This document shows, piece by piece, positions 9,109 through 18,218 of a DNA stretch of 64,000 bases. How positions within the stretch are numbered: the stretch's first letter is position 1; each line of letters starts with the position of its first letter. Made by a program: the position numbers and the translations under genes. This stretch comes from Mycolicibacterium porcinum (GTDB lineage: Bacteria > Actinomycetota > Actinomycetes > Mycobacteriales > Mycobacteriaceae), in assembly GCA_002086835.1 (NCBI GenBank), contig MVIG01000009.1, positions 1-64,000 of the forward strand, written 5' to 3'. Under the pieces are notes generated by a model that made no database searches, was not told the DNA's origin, and saw nothing but the letters and a program-made list of their open reading frames with translations.

Positions 9109-9549
9109 ATGAGTACAGTCCATTCATCAATCGACCTACACCCCGACATCATGGCCCTGAGGGCAGGCTATGACCGGGTCGCAGAGTCGATGGCCGCGCA
9201 GGTCACCTTCGGCCTGACGTTGCTGACGGCGATGTACGTCGCGCTGTCACCATGGATCGTCGGCTTCGACGCCTTCAACAGGCTGACGGTCAACGATCTG
9301 ATCGTCGGAGGGGCGATCGCGTTCCTGTCAATGTGTTTCAGCTTCGCGCTGGACCGCGCGCACGGCATGACCTGGACACTGCCGATCTTCGGTGTGTGGC
9401 TGATCGTCTCGCCGTGGGTGTTTGTCAGCGGACCGACCGCCGGCATGATCTGGTCGCACGTGATCAGCGGTGCGCTCGTGATGGTGCTGGGCTTCAACGC
9501 GATGTACTTCGGAATGCGGGTGCGCAATTCTGAAGCGCGGCACGCCTAA
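9109..9549 (+). CDS. SPW-repeat membrane protein
   Basis: Small membrane protein of 146 residues with four predicted helices and two copies of the Ser-Pro-Trp motif (ALSPWIVGF about residue 44 and IVSPWVFVS about residue 103), the signature of the SPW repeat family. Its function is unknown; family members are common in actinobacteria. The start ATG at 9109 has GGAAGGA 6-12 nt upstream. It is divergent from the HTTM-like gene and followed in the same direction by the LuxR-type regulator, 178 nt later; co-transcription is uncertain. Confidence 0.85.
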   Translation: MSTVHSSIDLHPDIMALRAGYDRVAESMAAQVTFGLTLLTAMYVALSPWIVGFDAFNRLTVNDLIVGGAIAFLSMCFSFALDRAHGMTWTLPIFGVWLIVSPWVFVSGPTAGMIWSHVISGALVMVLGFNAMYFGMRVRNSEARHA

Positions 9550-9727
9550 CCGGCAGTAGGCGCAGCCGACGGACCAGCCGGACTCCGGCTGGCGGGGACA
9601 TCTGTGTGCCGCGACCGACCCGCGAATCGCATGATGCGTCAATTTGCTCCCCGGGCCGGGTTGTGCGCCATATTGTGGGCAATCGCAGGACTTCGATGAC
9701 GGCGGATGGCGGGTACGAACTGCTGAG

Positions 9728-12334
9728 ATGAAGCTGGCGGGGCGGGAAGAAGAACTGGCGGCGATCCGTCGCTCCCTTGGTGGGCCGGGAACCCACCACG
9801 GTGTGGTGATCGTCGGGAGTGCCGGCGTCGGCAAAACCCGGTTGGCTCGGGAGGCCCTCAGCCACGCCGCGGCGTCCGGGCATCGGACCAATTGGTTCGT
9901 CGGGACCGAATCCGCCCGCGCCATCCCGCTGGGGGCGTTCACCGGATCGATCAGTCAGAGCATGTGCGATCCGCTGCCCGACGTGCGGCGGGTGATCGAC
10001 TCCTTCGTGGCTCAGCAACGCATGGGCAAGGTCGTCATCGGCATCGACGACGCCCACCTGCTCGATCCGCTGTCCGCGCACGTCGTACACCAGCTGGCAC
10101 AGACCCAGGGGGTGCGCCTGGTCGTCACCGCGCGGTCCGGCGGCCCCGAACCCGACGCCGTGACCGCGCTGTGGAAGGACAGCCTGCTCGACCGGATCGA
10201 CCTCGAACCGCTGTCCGCCGCGGCTGCCGCGACCCTGATCGAATCCGTGGTCGGCGGACCGGTCGACAGCCGCAGCACCCGCCGCTTCTGGAAACTCACC
10301 GGAGGCAACGCGCTGTACCTGCTGCAGTTGGTGAAGGACCAGATCGCCGCCGGGCGGATGCACAGATCCGCCGGGGTGTGGATGTGGGACGGGAATGTGG
10401 CTGTGTCCCAGAGCATCTCCGACATGGTCGGGCGCCGTCTCGGCGAACTCGAGCCCGGGATGGTCCTGGTGCTCGACACGCTGTCACAGTGTGAACCGCT
10501 GAGTGTCGACGTCCTGGTCGACCTGGTCGAACCCGCCGACCTGGAGGCCGCTGAGCAGATGCACCTGGTCAGGGTCGAACGGGCCGGGCGTGGCCTGGTG
10601 GCGAGCCTCGCACATCCGTTGTACGGCGAATTGCGCAGGGCCACAGCCGGTGAGATGCACCTGTCGAGAATCCGCGGGAAGCTCGCGAGCCGGCTGGCAT
10701 CGGAACCCGACAGTGACATGCGCGCGACGGTGCGCCGGGCCCTGTTGGCGCTGCACTCCGACCTGCCGCCCGATCCGCAGCTGTATCTGACCGCCGCCCG
10801 GTGCGCCGCGGTCCTGCTCGATCCCGACGCAGCGAACCGATTCGCCGCTGCCGCAGGTGAATGCGGCGCACCCGAGGCGGCACCGATGCGGGCGATGACA
10901 TTGGTGCTGTTGAGCCGAGGCGAGGAAGCCGAGACGGTCCTGCGGGACATCAGCGCCGACGGCGCACCCGACAGCCACCATTGGGCGACCATCCGGGCGG
11001 CTAACCTGGCCTGGATGCTCAGCCGGCCCCTCGACGCGCGCGCGATCTTGGAAAAGCTCTCCGACACAGCAGAATCCGATACGCGGCGGATGGAGCGCTT
11101 GGCCATTCAGGCCTGTGTCGATGCGGTGCTCGGGCACTGCGCGAGCGCCGAGGAAAATGCCAGGGCCGCCCTGGATTCGGGTGGGTTGCCAGATTTTCAC
11201 GCCATGATGGCCTCGATCGCGTTGATGATGGCCTTCGGTGCGCTGGGGCACGTCGACGACATCGGCGCCGTCGCCGAGCAGGCCATCGAACGGGCCAACA
11301 CCTCGTTCGAATCCTCGCCGATGCGGTTCTGGTTCGGGGCGGTCCACGGCCGCGCCTGCCGGCTGACCGGCCGTATCGAGGAAATCACCGAGATGGCAGT
11401 CCGGCTCGACGAGTCGGCGCGTGACGTCCCCGGCCTCGTCTACGCCAATCTCGCCAACCTGCTCGGCCACGCCGAACTGGCAAGGGCCGACCTGCCCGCC
11501 GCCGTCAAACACCTGCATGAAGCCTGCGCAGGTGCTGAAACACATGAGATAACAACGGGTTTGCGGATCGCCAGTTGCTTCGCCCTCGCGGAGACGTATG
11601 CCAAACTCGGCCAGGCCGCCGCGGCAACCGAAGCTCTGGCCGGAGTCGGTCAGATCATGTCCGCCGACTATGTGTTCGCACGCACCGCCATGTCGGTGGC
11701 AACCGGGTGGACGCTGGCCGCCGGCGGCGCGCTGACCGATGCCGTCGACGTGGTGCGCGAAGCCGGCCGCGACGCGGCGAAGTACGAACAGCCGACGCAT
11801 GAACTGTTGTGTCTGCAGACCGCCGCGCAGTGGGGTGACACGTCCGGCGCCGCGCGGGCCAGGGAGCTCGCCGACACGCTGAAACTGCCGCTCGCCGAGA
11901 CGGTCGCCCGCCACATCGAGGCCCTGGCGGCCGACGACGGTGCCGAATTACTCGCTGCCGCAGGGGAATACCGAGCTCTCGGGGACCGGGCCACCGCTAC
12001 CGATGCCACCGCGCAGGCCGCGGTCGCGTTCGGCCGCCACGGCCAGGGCAAGCGCAGTGCGTATGCGGCCGCTCTGGCGCAGGAGAGCGCCGACGAATGC
12101 GGTGGGCTGTGCACCCCGGCGCTGCGCAACCCGGCCGGTCAGCCGCTGACCGGAAGGCAGCGTGAGATCGTCGAACTCGTCGTCGCGGGCCTGTCCAACA
12201 AACAGATCGCCGAGCGGCTGGTGATGTCGGTGCGCAGCGTGGAAGGGCACCTCTACCGGGCCTGTCAGAGGGTGGGCGCGAGCTCACGTGAGCAGCTCGC
12301 CGCCATCATCCGTCGCGGTCCGAAGGGGCTGTGA
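9728..12334 (+). CDS. Large ATP-binding LuxR-family (LAL) transcriptional regulator
   Basis: Cytoplasmic regulator of about 868 residues. A P-loop NTPase is at the N-terminus (VVIVGSAGVGKTRLA, Walker A 30-37; Walker B-like VVIGIDDAHLLD about 100). A long helical TPR-like middle follows, and a C-terminal LuxR/GerE HTH (LTGRQREIVELVVAGLSNKQ, then SVRSVEGHLYRACQRVG). This MalT/LAL architecture couples signal binding and ATP to DNA binding. The start ATG at 9728 places MKLAGREEEL at the N-terminus, as in many LAL proteins (GRExEL); no strong ribosome-binding site is visible. Its 3' end overlaps the 3' end of the convergent ankyrin gene by 29 nt. Targets are unknown. Confidence 0.9.
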   Translation: MKLAGREEELAAIRRSLGGPGTHHGVVIVGSAGVGKTRLAREALSHAAASGHRTNWFVGTESARAIPLGAFTGSISQSMCDPLPDVRRVIDSFVAQQRMGKVVIGIDDAHLLDPLSAHVVHQLAQTQGVRLVVTARSGGPEPDAVTALWKDSLLDRIDLEPLSAAAAATLIESVVGGPVDSRSTRRFWKLTGGNALYLLQLVKDQIAAGRMHRSAGVWMWDGNVAVSQSISDMVGRRLGELEPGMVLVLDTLSQCEPLSVDVLVDLVEPADLEAAEQMHLVRVERAGRGLVASLAHPLYGELRRATAGEMHLSRIRGKLASRLASEPDSDMRATVRRALLALHSDLPPDPQLYLTAARCAAVLLDPDAANRFAAAAGECGAPEAAPMRAMTLVLLSRGEEAETVLRDISADGAPDSHHWATIRAANLAWMLSRPLDARAILEKLSDTAESDTRRMERLAIQACVDAVLGHCASAEENARAALDSGGLPDFHAMMASIALMMAFGALGHVDDIGAVAEQAIERANTSFESSPMRFWFGAVHGRACRLTGRIEEITEMAVRLDESARDVPGLVYANLANLLGHAELARADLPAAVKHLHEACAGAETHEITTGLRIASCFALAETYAKLGQAAAATEALAGVGQIMSADYVFARTAMSVATGWTLAAGGALTDAVDVVREAGRDAAKYEQPTHELLCLQTAAQWGDTSGAARARELADTLKLPLAETVARHIEALAADDGAELLAAAGEYRALGDRATATDATAQAAVAFGRHGQGKRSAYAAALAQESADECGGLCTPALRNPAGQPLTGRQREIVELVVAGLSNKQIAERLVMSVRSVEGHLYRACQRVGASSREQLAAIIRRGPKGL

Positions 12335-13370
12335 CGGTGCCTCGGAGCACGTCGGCCGCCTCGGTCTGGTAGGCGTGCTCGGCCCACTCCAGTGGGGTGG
12401 AGCCGAATCTGCGGTCCGTGATGGTCGGGTCCGCACCGGCGTCGAGCAGGCGCCGGATCAGCTCGAGGTCCCCGGCCCAGGCGGCCTGGTGCAGCGCCGT
12501 CGCGCCCTCCTCGTCGAGCGCGTTGGGGTCGTCGGGGAACGCCGGGACGGTCACTTCCACTCCGGCGACGTCGATTCCGTGCCGGGAGAGCAGGTCGAGC
12601 CGGTCGGTGAAGCCGTGTTCGGCGGCCCAGCCGACCTGACGGCGCCACATGTCTTCGCGGGATTCCATGGCCTCGCCGAGCCGCAGCTCCCACGGGCTCG
12701 GGCCGGCGCTGGACAGCCCGTGGGCGAACAGCAGTTCCAGGTGTGAGTCGTCGGCGCGGAACATCCGGTTGTACAGCGCCTGCTGGTCGGCGGGATGGGC
12801 CCCTCTGGTCAACAGCAACGTGGCCAGTTCTGGTGCGAACGGATGACGGGGCTGACGCCGCGGCCCTTGCTCGCCCTCGCCGAACACCCCGGTCAGCACC
12901 GTGAACGGGGTCGGCAGCCCACACCAGAGATACCCGGCGTTCGGATCGGCGCCGGCGTCCAGCAGCATGGTCGCGGCGGCGAGCACGTCGTCGACGGTGT
13001 GGTCCAGCGGAATTCGCGAATAACTCAGGTACAACAGCGGAGCCCAGCCGAACGGGCCGCCGCGCTGGTTGGCCAACGTGGGCCTGTGGCTCAGGTGCCG
13101 GGCCAGCGCCGCGCGATCTGCGGCGGACGCAGCGGCCCAGATGTGTTCGTCGGCCAGGCCAGGTTCGGCGGCGAGCAGCGCCGCGGCGGCATCCCAGCGT
13201 GGTGGTGCGTCGGTTTCGTTGTAACGCAACGAGGCCCACGCGCAGAGCCGGCCGGCTGGGGCCAGGGCATCCTCGTCGACCGCACCGGGGTCGACGCTGA
13301 GCTCGGTGATTTGTGCACGTTCTTCCGCGGTCAGCGCGGAAAAACGTGCACGAATCCCGTCTAGTTGCAT
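12306..13370 (-). CDS. Ankyrin repeat-containing protein
   Basis: Soluble 354-residue protein. Clear ankyrin units are [17 protein letters not shown] (about 135-155) and, near the C-terminus, [20 protein letters not shown] followed by [20 protein letters not shown] (about 288-327), each with the TxLHxAA or LLxxGADPN signature. The intervening sequence contains degenerate units ([13 protein letters not shown]). Ankyrin repeats mediate protein-protein contact; the partner is unknown. The stop overlaps the LAL regulator's 3' end by 29 nt and the start overlaps the 3' end of ilvD by 10 nt, so it is probably translated from the ilvD transcript. Confidence 0.88.
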   Translation of the reverse strand: MQLDGIRARFSALTAEERAQITELSVDPGAVDEDALAPAGRLCAWASLRYNETDAPPRWDAAAALLAAEPGLADEHIWAAASAADRAALARHLSHRPTLANQRGGPFGWAPLLYLSYSRIPLDHTVDDVLAAATMLLDAGADPNAGYLWCGLPTPFTVLTGVFGEGEQGPRRQPRHPFAPELATLLLTRGAHPADQQALYNRMFRADDSHLELLFAHGLSSAGPSPWELRLGEAMESREDMWRRQVGWAAEHGFTDRLDLLSRHGIDVAGVEVTVPAFPDDPNALDEEGATALHQAAWAGDLELIRRLLDAGADPTITDRRFGSTPLEWAEHAYQTEAADVLRGTVTAPSDRDG

Positions 13371-15106
13371 ACAGCGCCGACGGCTGCGGACTGGACCAGC
13401 TTGGTGTACTTGGCCAGCACGCCGGTCTTGTAGCGCGGAGGCAGCGGCTCGAACCCGACCTTGCGGGCCTCGAATTCGGCCTCGTCGACCAGCACGTCGA
13501 GCGTCCCGTTCGCCACGTCGAGGCGGATCCGGTCACCGTCCTTGACGAAGGCGATGGGCCCGCCGTCGACGGCCTCCGGGGCGATGTGCCCGACGCACAG
13601 GCCTGTCGTACCGCCGGAGAACCGGCCATCGGTCATCAGCAGCACATCCTTGCCCAGCCCGGCGCCCTTGATGGCGCCGGTGATGGCCAGCATCTCGCGC
13701 ATGCCCGGGCCGCCCTTGGGGCCCTCGTAGCGGATGACCACGACGTCGCCGTGGGTGATGGTGCCGTCCTCCAGGGCGTCCAAGGCCGCCCGCTCGCGCT
13801 CGAAAACCCTTGCAGTGCCCTCGAACACGTCGGATTCGAACCCTGCGGACTTCACCACGGCACCCTCGGGGGCCAGCGATCCGTGCAGGATCGTGATGCC
13901 GCCGGTCGGGTGGATCGGATTGTTCATCGCCCGCAGCACCTTGCCGTCGGGGTCCGGGGGCGCGATGTGGGCGAGGTTCTCGGCCATGGTCTTGCCGGTG
14001 ACGGTCAGGCAGTCGCCATGCAGCAGGCCGGCATCCAGCAGCGCGCGCATGACCACCGGAACGCCGCCGATCTCGTCGACGTCCTTCATCACGTGGCGGC
14101 CGAAGGGTTTCACGTCGGCCAGGTGCGGCACCTTGTTGCCGATGCGGGTGAAGTCGGCCAGCGTCAGCTCGACTTCGGCTTCCTTGGCGATGGCCAGCAG
14201 GTGCAGCACCGCGTTGGTGGACCCGCCGAACGCCATCACCACGGCGATGGCGTTCTCGAAGGCCTCCTTGGTGAGGATGTCGCGCGCGGTGATCCCGCGG
14301 CGCAGCATCTCGACGACCGCCTCGCCCGACTTACGGGCGAACTCACCGCGACGCTTGTCCACGGCGACGGGAGATGCGCTGCCCGGCAAAGACATACCGA
14401 GTGCCTCGGCCGCCGACGCCATGGTGTTGGCGGTGTACATGCCGCCACACGCGCCCTCGCCCGGACAGATCGCCCGCTCGATGATGTCGACGTCCTCGCG
14501 CGACATCAACCCGCGCACGCACGCGCCGACGGCCTCGAAGGCGTCGATGATCGTGACTTCCTTCTCGGTGCCGTCGGTGAGCTTGGCGACGCCGGGCATG
14601 ATCGAGCCGTTGTAGAAGAACACCGAGGCCAGGTCGAGGCGGGCCGCCGCCATGAGCATGCCGGGGATCGACTTGTCACAGCCGGCCAGCAGCACCGAGC
14701 CGTCGAGGCGCTCGGCCTGCATCACGGTCTCGACGCTGTCGGCGATCACCTCACGGGAAACCAGGGAGAAGTGCATTCCCTCGTGGCCCATCGAAATGCC
14801 GTCGGACACCGAGATGGTGCCGAACTCCAGCGGGTAGCCCCCGGCCTCGTGCACGCCGTCCTTGACGTCCTGGGCGAGCCGCTGCAGCGACATGTTGCAC
14901 GGCGTGATCTCGTTCCACGACGACCCGACGCCGATCTGGGGCTTGACCCAGTCGTCGTCCCCCATGCCTACCGCGCGGAGCATTCCGCGGGCCGCGGCCT
15001 TCTCCAGGCCGTCGGTGACGTCGCGGCTGCGGGGCTTGATATCGGGCTCCGGTTTGGACGTGGTGCCGCTTGCGCGAAGAGAGTTGTCAGGGGTCTCGGA
15101 AGACAT
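13361..15106 (-). CDS. ilvD: Dihydroxy-acid dehydratase
   Basis: Fe-S dehydratase that converts 2,3-dihydroxy-3-methylbutanoate and -pentanoate to the 2-oxo acids of valine and isoleucine synthesis. The protein has 581 residues, typical for the family. Cysteines in ITPCNMS (C70), [10 protein letters not shown] (C143) and [12 protein letters not shown] (C220) are the cluster ligands, and [31 protein letters not shown] mark the IlvD/Edd family. The gene is adjacent to ricR, as in M. tuberculosis (Rv0189c/Rv0190). A TACCC-N5-GGGTA palindrome lies 48 nt before its start, matching the site before ricR, so copper-responsive control is possible. Fe-S dehydratases are known copper targets, which would make such control sensible (inference). 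Confidence 0.97.
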   Translation of the reverse strand: MSSETPDNSLRASGTTSKPEPDIKPRSRDVTDGLEKAAARGMLRAVGMGDDDWVKPQIGVGSSWNEITPCNMSLQRLAQDVKDGVHEAGGYPLEFGTISVSDGISMGHEGMHFSLVSREVIADSVETVMQAERLDGSVLLAGCDKSIPGMLMAAARLDLASVFFYNGSIMPGVAKLTDGTEKEVTIIDAFEAVGACVRGLMSREDVDIIERAICPGEGACGGMYTANTMASAAEALGMSLPGSASPVAVDKRRGEFARKSGEAVVEMLRRGITARDILTKEAFENAIAVVMAFGGSTNAVLHLLAIAKEAEVELTLADFTRIGNKVPHLADVKPFGRHVMKDVDEIGGVPVVMRALLDAGLLHGDCLTVTGKTMAENLAHIAPPDPDGKVLRAMNNPIHPTGGITILHGSLAPEGAVVKSAGFESDVFEGTARVFERERAALDALEDGTITHGDVVVIRYEGPKGGPGMREMLAITGAIKGAGLGKDVLLMTDGRFSGGTTGLCVGHIAPEAVDGGPIAFVKDGDRIRLDVANGTLDVLVDEAEFEARKVGFEPLPPRYKTGVLAKYTKLVQSAAVGAVCN

Positions 15107-15153
15107 GCAGGTAAGTATGCCTCCCGGTTAGTTAGCCGCCCAAATTCTTCCGG

Positions 15154-15168
15154 TACCCAAGGGGGGTA
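15154..15168. promoter_or_regulatory. RicR-box-like palindrome upstream of ilvD
   Basis: TACCC-N5-GGGTA (perfect 5-bp arms), with the same arm sequence and spacing as the box before ricR. It lies 48-62 nt upstream of the ilvD ATG on the minus strand and just after the stop of the next upstream gene. A role is inferred. Confidence 0.5.
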
Positions 15169-15173
15169 TGTGC

Positions 15174-15629
15174 TCAGCCCGTCCACTCCGTGGACTTCAT
15201 GGTCAGGTCGAGCCCCATCAGGAATCCCACGACGGTGCACAGGATCGACACCACGGGCCAGACCCATAGCCACCGGCGGGTGAAGAACACCATGACGATG
15301 CTTCCCACGAGTCCGGCGGCCAGCCCGCCGCCGATCCAGCCGAAGATCGTGGGATAGACCTGATCGTCATAGGGGGTGGGGCCGCAGGTCGCGTGGCAGG
15401 TGTCGGCCGACATCCCGAAGAACAACGACAACCACGCAGCAGCGGCGGCGCCGAGCACCGCCACGATCCACAGCGCGACCGTGAGGATCATGCTCACCAC
15501 CGTGACGGCGGTTCCGAACCCGGAGCGGGCACCCGTCTGCGCCGGCTGCGGGGGCGGTTGACCGGGCCAGCCGGGCGGGGGATAGGCCGGCGGCTCCCCG
15601 TAAGGGCCAGGCCAGGAAGGCTGTGACAT
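15174..15629 (-). CDS. Proline-rich N-terminus membrane protein
   Basis: About 151 residues. A Pro/Gly/Trp/Tyr-rich cytoplasmic head (residues 1-35, e.g. PPAYPPPGWPGQPPPQ) is followed by three hydrophobic segments (about 40-65, 95-115, 122-142). Two cysteines (DTCHATCGP) lie in the extracytoplasmic loop. This head-plus-helices layout is frequent among actinobacterial hypothetical membrane proteins; I do not recognise a specific family. Start ATG at 15627-15629 was chosen because the longer frame runs into the ricR promoter region. It is divergent from ricR and upstream of ilvD on the same strand (67 nt gap). Confidence 0.72.
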   Translation of the reverse strand: MSQPSWPGPYGEPPAYPPPGWPGQPPPQPAQTGARSGFGTAVTVVSMILTVALWIVAVLGAAAAAWLSLFFGMSADTCHATCGPTPYDDQVYPTIFGWIGGGLAAGLVGSIVMVFFTRRWLWVWPVVSILCTVVGFLMGLDLTMKSTEWTG

Positions 15630-15696
15630 CGCGTCGAGCGTATCGGCCACCGAGGCCACCCGTTGGCACAAATTCGCCCGCCCAAATCGACATGCA

Positions 15697-15727
15697 TACC
15701 CCGGTGGGGTACCCGTATACTGTGGTC
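15697..15727 (+). promoter_or_regulatory. RicR box and leaderless promoter of ricR
   Basis: TACCCC-GGT-GGGGTA (15697-15711) is a perfect palindrome containing TACCC-N5-GGGTA. TATACT at 15716-15721 is a strong -10 element, and the ATG follows after 6 nt with no ribosome-binding site. The box would cover the -35 side of the promoter, fitting copper-relieved autorepression. Confidence 0.75.
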
Positions 15728-16033
15728 ATGGACGCGGCTGACAACTCGGGTGCACACGGCTACTCGGCGCAGAAGGACAACTACGCCAAACGGCTGCGCC
15801 GGATCGAAGGCCAGGTCCGGGGCATCGCCAAGATGATCGAGGAGGACAAGTACTGCATCGACGTCCTCACCCAGATCAGCGCCGTCAACAGTGCACTGCA
15901 GTCGGTGGCGCTCGGCCTGCTCGATGAGCACCTCGGACATTGCGTGACCCAGGCCGTCTCCGAAGGCGGGGATCAGGCCGAAGTCAAGCTGGCCGAGGCG
16001 TCCGCCGCCATCGCCCGCCTGGTCCGCTCCTAG
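15728..16033 (+). CDS. ricR: Copper-sensing transcriptional repressor RicR (CsoR family)
   Basis: DUF156/CsoR-family all-helical repressor that releases DNA on binding Cu(I). It has 101 residues. The ligand set is C43, H68 and C72 (YCIDVL and DEHLGHC), with the same spacing as CsoR C36-H61-C65. Segment [18 protein letters not shown] matches, from memory, M. tuberculosis RicR (Rv0190) almost throughout, and the ilvD neighbour agrees. The leaderless promoter has an operator palindrome at 15697-15711. Known RicR targets in other mycobacteria are copper resistance genes; none of these is in the window, but a like box precedes ilvD. Its stop shares a CTAG with the convergent thiamine-binding gene. 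Confidence 0.94.
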   Translation: MDAADNSGAHGYSAQKDNYAKRLRRIEGQVRGIAKMIEEDKYCIDVLTQISAVNSALQSVALGLLDEHLGHCVTQAVSEGGDQAEVKLAEASAAIARLVRS

Positions 16034-16329
16034 CCGCCCAGCGCCTGCTCGATCCGCTCGACCTTCGCCGTGAGCTGCCCCGTGTGGCCGGGGCGGATGT
16101 CGGCCTTCAACACCAGGCTGACGCGCGGCGACACCGCGGCTACCGCGTCAACGGCCTGTTTCACCACGGCCATCACCTCATCCCACTCACCCTCGATGTT
16201 GGTGAACATGGCGTTGGTCTCGTTGGGCAGGCCCGAAGCCCGCACCACCCGCACGGCTTCGGCCACCGCGGCGCTGACACTTCCGGTTTCATCTCCGCCC
16301 GTGGGGCTGATGCTGAACGCGACAATCAC
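16030..16329 (-). CDS. MTH1187/YkoF-type thiamine-binding family protein
   Basis: Small 99-residue protein of the DUF77/MTH1187 family, ferredoxin-like fold; members bind thiamine or related ligands. Seen: [12 protein letters not shown] at the N-terminus (the family start is usually short and hydrophobic) and [20 protein letters not shown], where the TNAM.T.IEGE stretch is the family signature. The physiological role is unclear. It is convergent with ricR, the two stop codons overlapping in a shared CTAG, and upstream of it on the same strand is the flavin/F420-type oxidoreductase (45 nt gap). Confidence 0.83.
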   Translation of the reverse strand: MIVAFSISPTGGDETGSVSAAVAEAVRVVRASGLPNETNAMFTNIEGEWDEVMAVVKQAVDAVAAVSPRVSLVLKADIRPGHTGQLTAKVERIEQALGG

Positions 16330-16374
16330 AGAACCGATTGTGCGCTCGCGTGGGTAGCGCTGTGGCGGTCCCGG

Positions 16375-16764
16375 CTAGTGCTTGCTGAACACCGTCGGAC
16401 GCACCTGAAGGATCACCCGGTCAGCCGCGTCGGGGGGCACCTCGTTGAGCGATCCGCTGTAGCGGTCGTTGAGGGACAGAAAGAACGCCGCCGTCGGGTC
16501 CGGCACGATCTCGTCGACCACGCCGCGGACCTCAAGGTAGCGGTAGGGGTTGTCCGGATCGTGGATGGACATCGCCACTTCGGGATGCGCCGTCACGTTG
16601 CGGTACTTCTGGCGTTTGGTGGTGTGGGTGAAGCGCAGGTGCGTGCCATCCCATTCGAACCACATGGGATTCACCTGCACGGTCCCATCGGGCCTGGTGG
16701 TGGCCAGATGGCCGAACAGCGGCCTCGTCAACAGATCCTCATAGCCATCGGGCACTGCAACCAT
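16375..16764 (-). CDS. PPOX-class F420-dependent oxidoreductase family protein
   Basis: Split-barrel flavin/deazaflavin-binding fold, 129 residues. Motifs: FGHLATTRPDGTVQVNPMWF (cofactor-binding strand pair), LRFTHTTKRQKYRNV (basic phosphate-contacting segment, typical of F420-binding FDOR-B members) and YLEVRGVVDEI. It probably reduces a small unsaturated substrate with F420H2; the substrate is not known. The start ATG at 16762-16764 is preferred; an upstream extension to 16896 would cross into the divergent MFS gene region. The conserved position between ricR and the MFS gene is not obvious in M. tuberculosis. Confidence 0.8.
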   Translation of the reverse strand: MVAVPDGYEDLLTRPLFGHLATTRPDGTVQVNPMWFEWDGTHLRFTHTTKRQKYRNVTAHPEVAMSIHDPDNPYRYLEVRGVVDEIVPDPTAAFFLSLNDRYSGSLNEVPPDAADRVILQVRPTVFSKH

Positions 16765-16804
16765 TGCGCATCCTCTCGGTTCGGCAACCACGCACGGCAA
16801 CGTT

Positions 16805-18076
16805 ATGGCACTACCGTGGCTTCCCAGCATGACCTTCAGCGTCACCGGCGAATCGATCCCCGCCCATACCAGCCCGTGGACACCACGCGTTGCCACGCAA
16901 CTCGCCGTCCTCGCGGCGGCGGCGTTCGTCTACGTCACCGCCGAGATGCTCCCGGTCGGTGCGCTGCCGGCGATCGCCACCGATCTTCAGGTCAGCGAGG
17001 GCCTGGTCGCCACGCTGATGGCCAGCTACGCCCTGGTCGCCGCGCTGACCACGGTCGCGCTGGTGCGGCTGACGGCCCGCTGGCCGCGACGCCGGACCCT
17101 GGTCGCCACCCTGGTGTGCCTGACGGTTTCCCAGGTGATCTCCGCGCTCGCGCCGAACTTCGCGGTGCTGGCCGGCGGCCGGGTGCTGTGCGCGCTGGCA
17201 CACGGGCTGATGTGGTCGGTGATCGCGCCGATCGGGGCCCGGCTGGTCCCGGCCAGCCACGCCGGCAGGGCCACCGCCGCGGTCTATGTGGGCACCGGGC
17301 TGGCCCTGGTGGTGGGCAATCCCCTGGCCGCGGCGCTCAGCGCGATGTGGGGCTGGCGGCCGGCGGTGGCGGTCATCGCCGTGGCCGCGACCATGGTGGC
17401 CCTGGCCGCCTGGACCCTGCTGCCGCCACTCGCGCCCATCTCCGGCGTGACTCAGGCCGCGTCGACGACGAACAGCCACCGGCACAACCGCCGGCTGCTC
17501 ACCCTGTCGGTCCTGACGCTGATCGGCGTCACGGGGCATTTCATCGCCTTCACCTTCATCGTGGTGATCATCCGGGACGTGGTCGGGATCCACGGCCCGC
17601 ACCTGGCGTGGCTGCTCGCCGGGTTCGGGATCGCCGGCCTGGCGGGGATGGCCGCCATGGCCCGGCCGCTGGACCTGTGGCCGAAGGCCTCGGTGCTTGG
17701 CTGTCTGGGCGCGCTGGCCGCCGCGCTGCTGACCCTGTCGGTGCTGGCCGTCGAATCGTGGTCCGGACTGGCCGTCGTGGTGGCCGGGGCGGCGGCAGTG
17801 GTGGTGTGGGGCGCGGCGTCGACGGCTTTGCCACCGATGCTGCAGGCCTCGGCGATGCGCACCTCACCGGACGACCCCGACGGCGCGTCCGGTCGGTATG
17901 TCGCGGCCTTCCAGGTCGGGATCATGGGCGGTGCGCTGATCGGTGGCGCGATCTACGACCACGGCGGCGCGGCCCCGACCCTGAGTGCTGCTGCGGTGCT
18001 GATCATCGTCGCGTTGAGCGGTGTTGCGCTGACTCGCGGTGTGTTCACAGTTTCCTGCGCTACCACAGGGAAGTAA
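16805..18076 (+). CDS. MFS transporter (Rv0191-like)
   Basis: Major facilitator with about 12 membrane helices in 423 residues (415 if the second ATG at 16829 is used; neither has a strong ribosome-binding site). It resembles DHA1 drug or sugar efflux members of the AraJ/Cml type: AEMLPVGALPAIATDLQVSE in helix 1-2, ARWPRRRTLVATLV in the cytoplasmic 2-3 loop, and GRVLCALAHGLMWSVIAPIG in helix 4. By position and sequence memory it is the homolog of M. tuberculosis Rv0191. The substrate is not predictable. It is followed after 142 nt by the L,D-transpeptidase gene. Confidence 0.9.
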   Translation: MALPWLPSMTFSVTGESIPAHTSPWTPRVATQLAVLAAAAFVYVTAEMLPVGALPAIATDLQVSEGLVATLMASYALVAALTTVALVRLTARWPRRRTLVATLVCLTVSQVISALAPNFAVLAGGRVLCALAHGLMWSVIAPIGARLVPASHAGRATAAVYVGTGLALVVGNPLAAALSAMWGWRPAVAVIAVAATMVALAAWTLLPPLAPISGVTQAASTTNSHRHNRRLLTLSVLTLIGVTGHFIAFTFIVVIIRDVVGIHGPHLAWLLAGFGIAGLAGMAAMARPLDLWPKASVLGCLGALAAALLTLSVLAVESWSGLAVVVAGAAAVVVWGAASTALPPMLQASAMRTSPDDPDGASGRYVAAFQVGIMGGALIGGAIYDHGGAAPTLSAAAVLIIVALSGVALTRGVFTVSCATTGK

Positions 18077-18218
18077 CGCGAGCACGCTCACAGTCGATAA
18101 ACATCGCAGTTCAGCGCCGTGGAAACGGTGGTTGTCGGGGGATGACGGCTTCTCGCGGCAGTAGCTGGTCACCGCGCTGTGAGACACTGGAGCGAGTTGT
18201 GCTGTCTGGAGGTTACTC

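Noticed and set aside
16030..16033. Shared CTAG of two convergent stop codons as a regulatory site
   Set aside because: It is explained by overlapping stops alone; CTAG is palindromic by chance.
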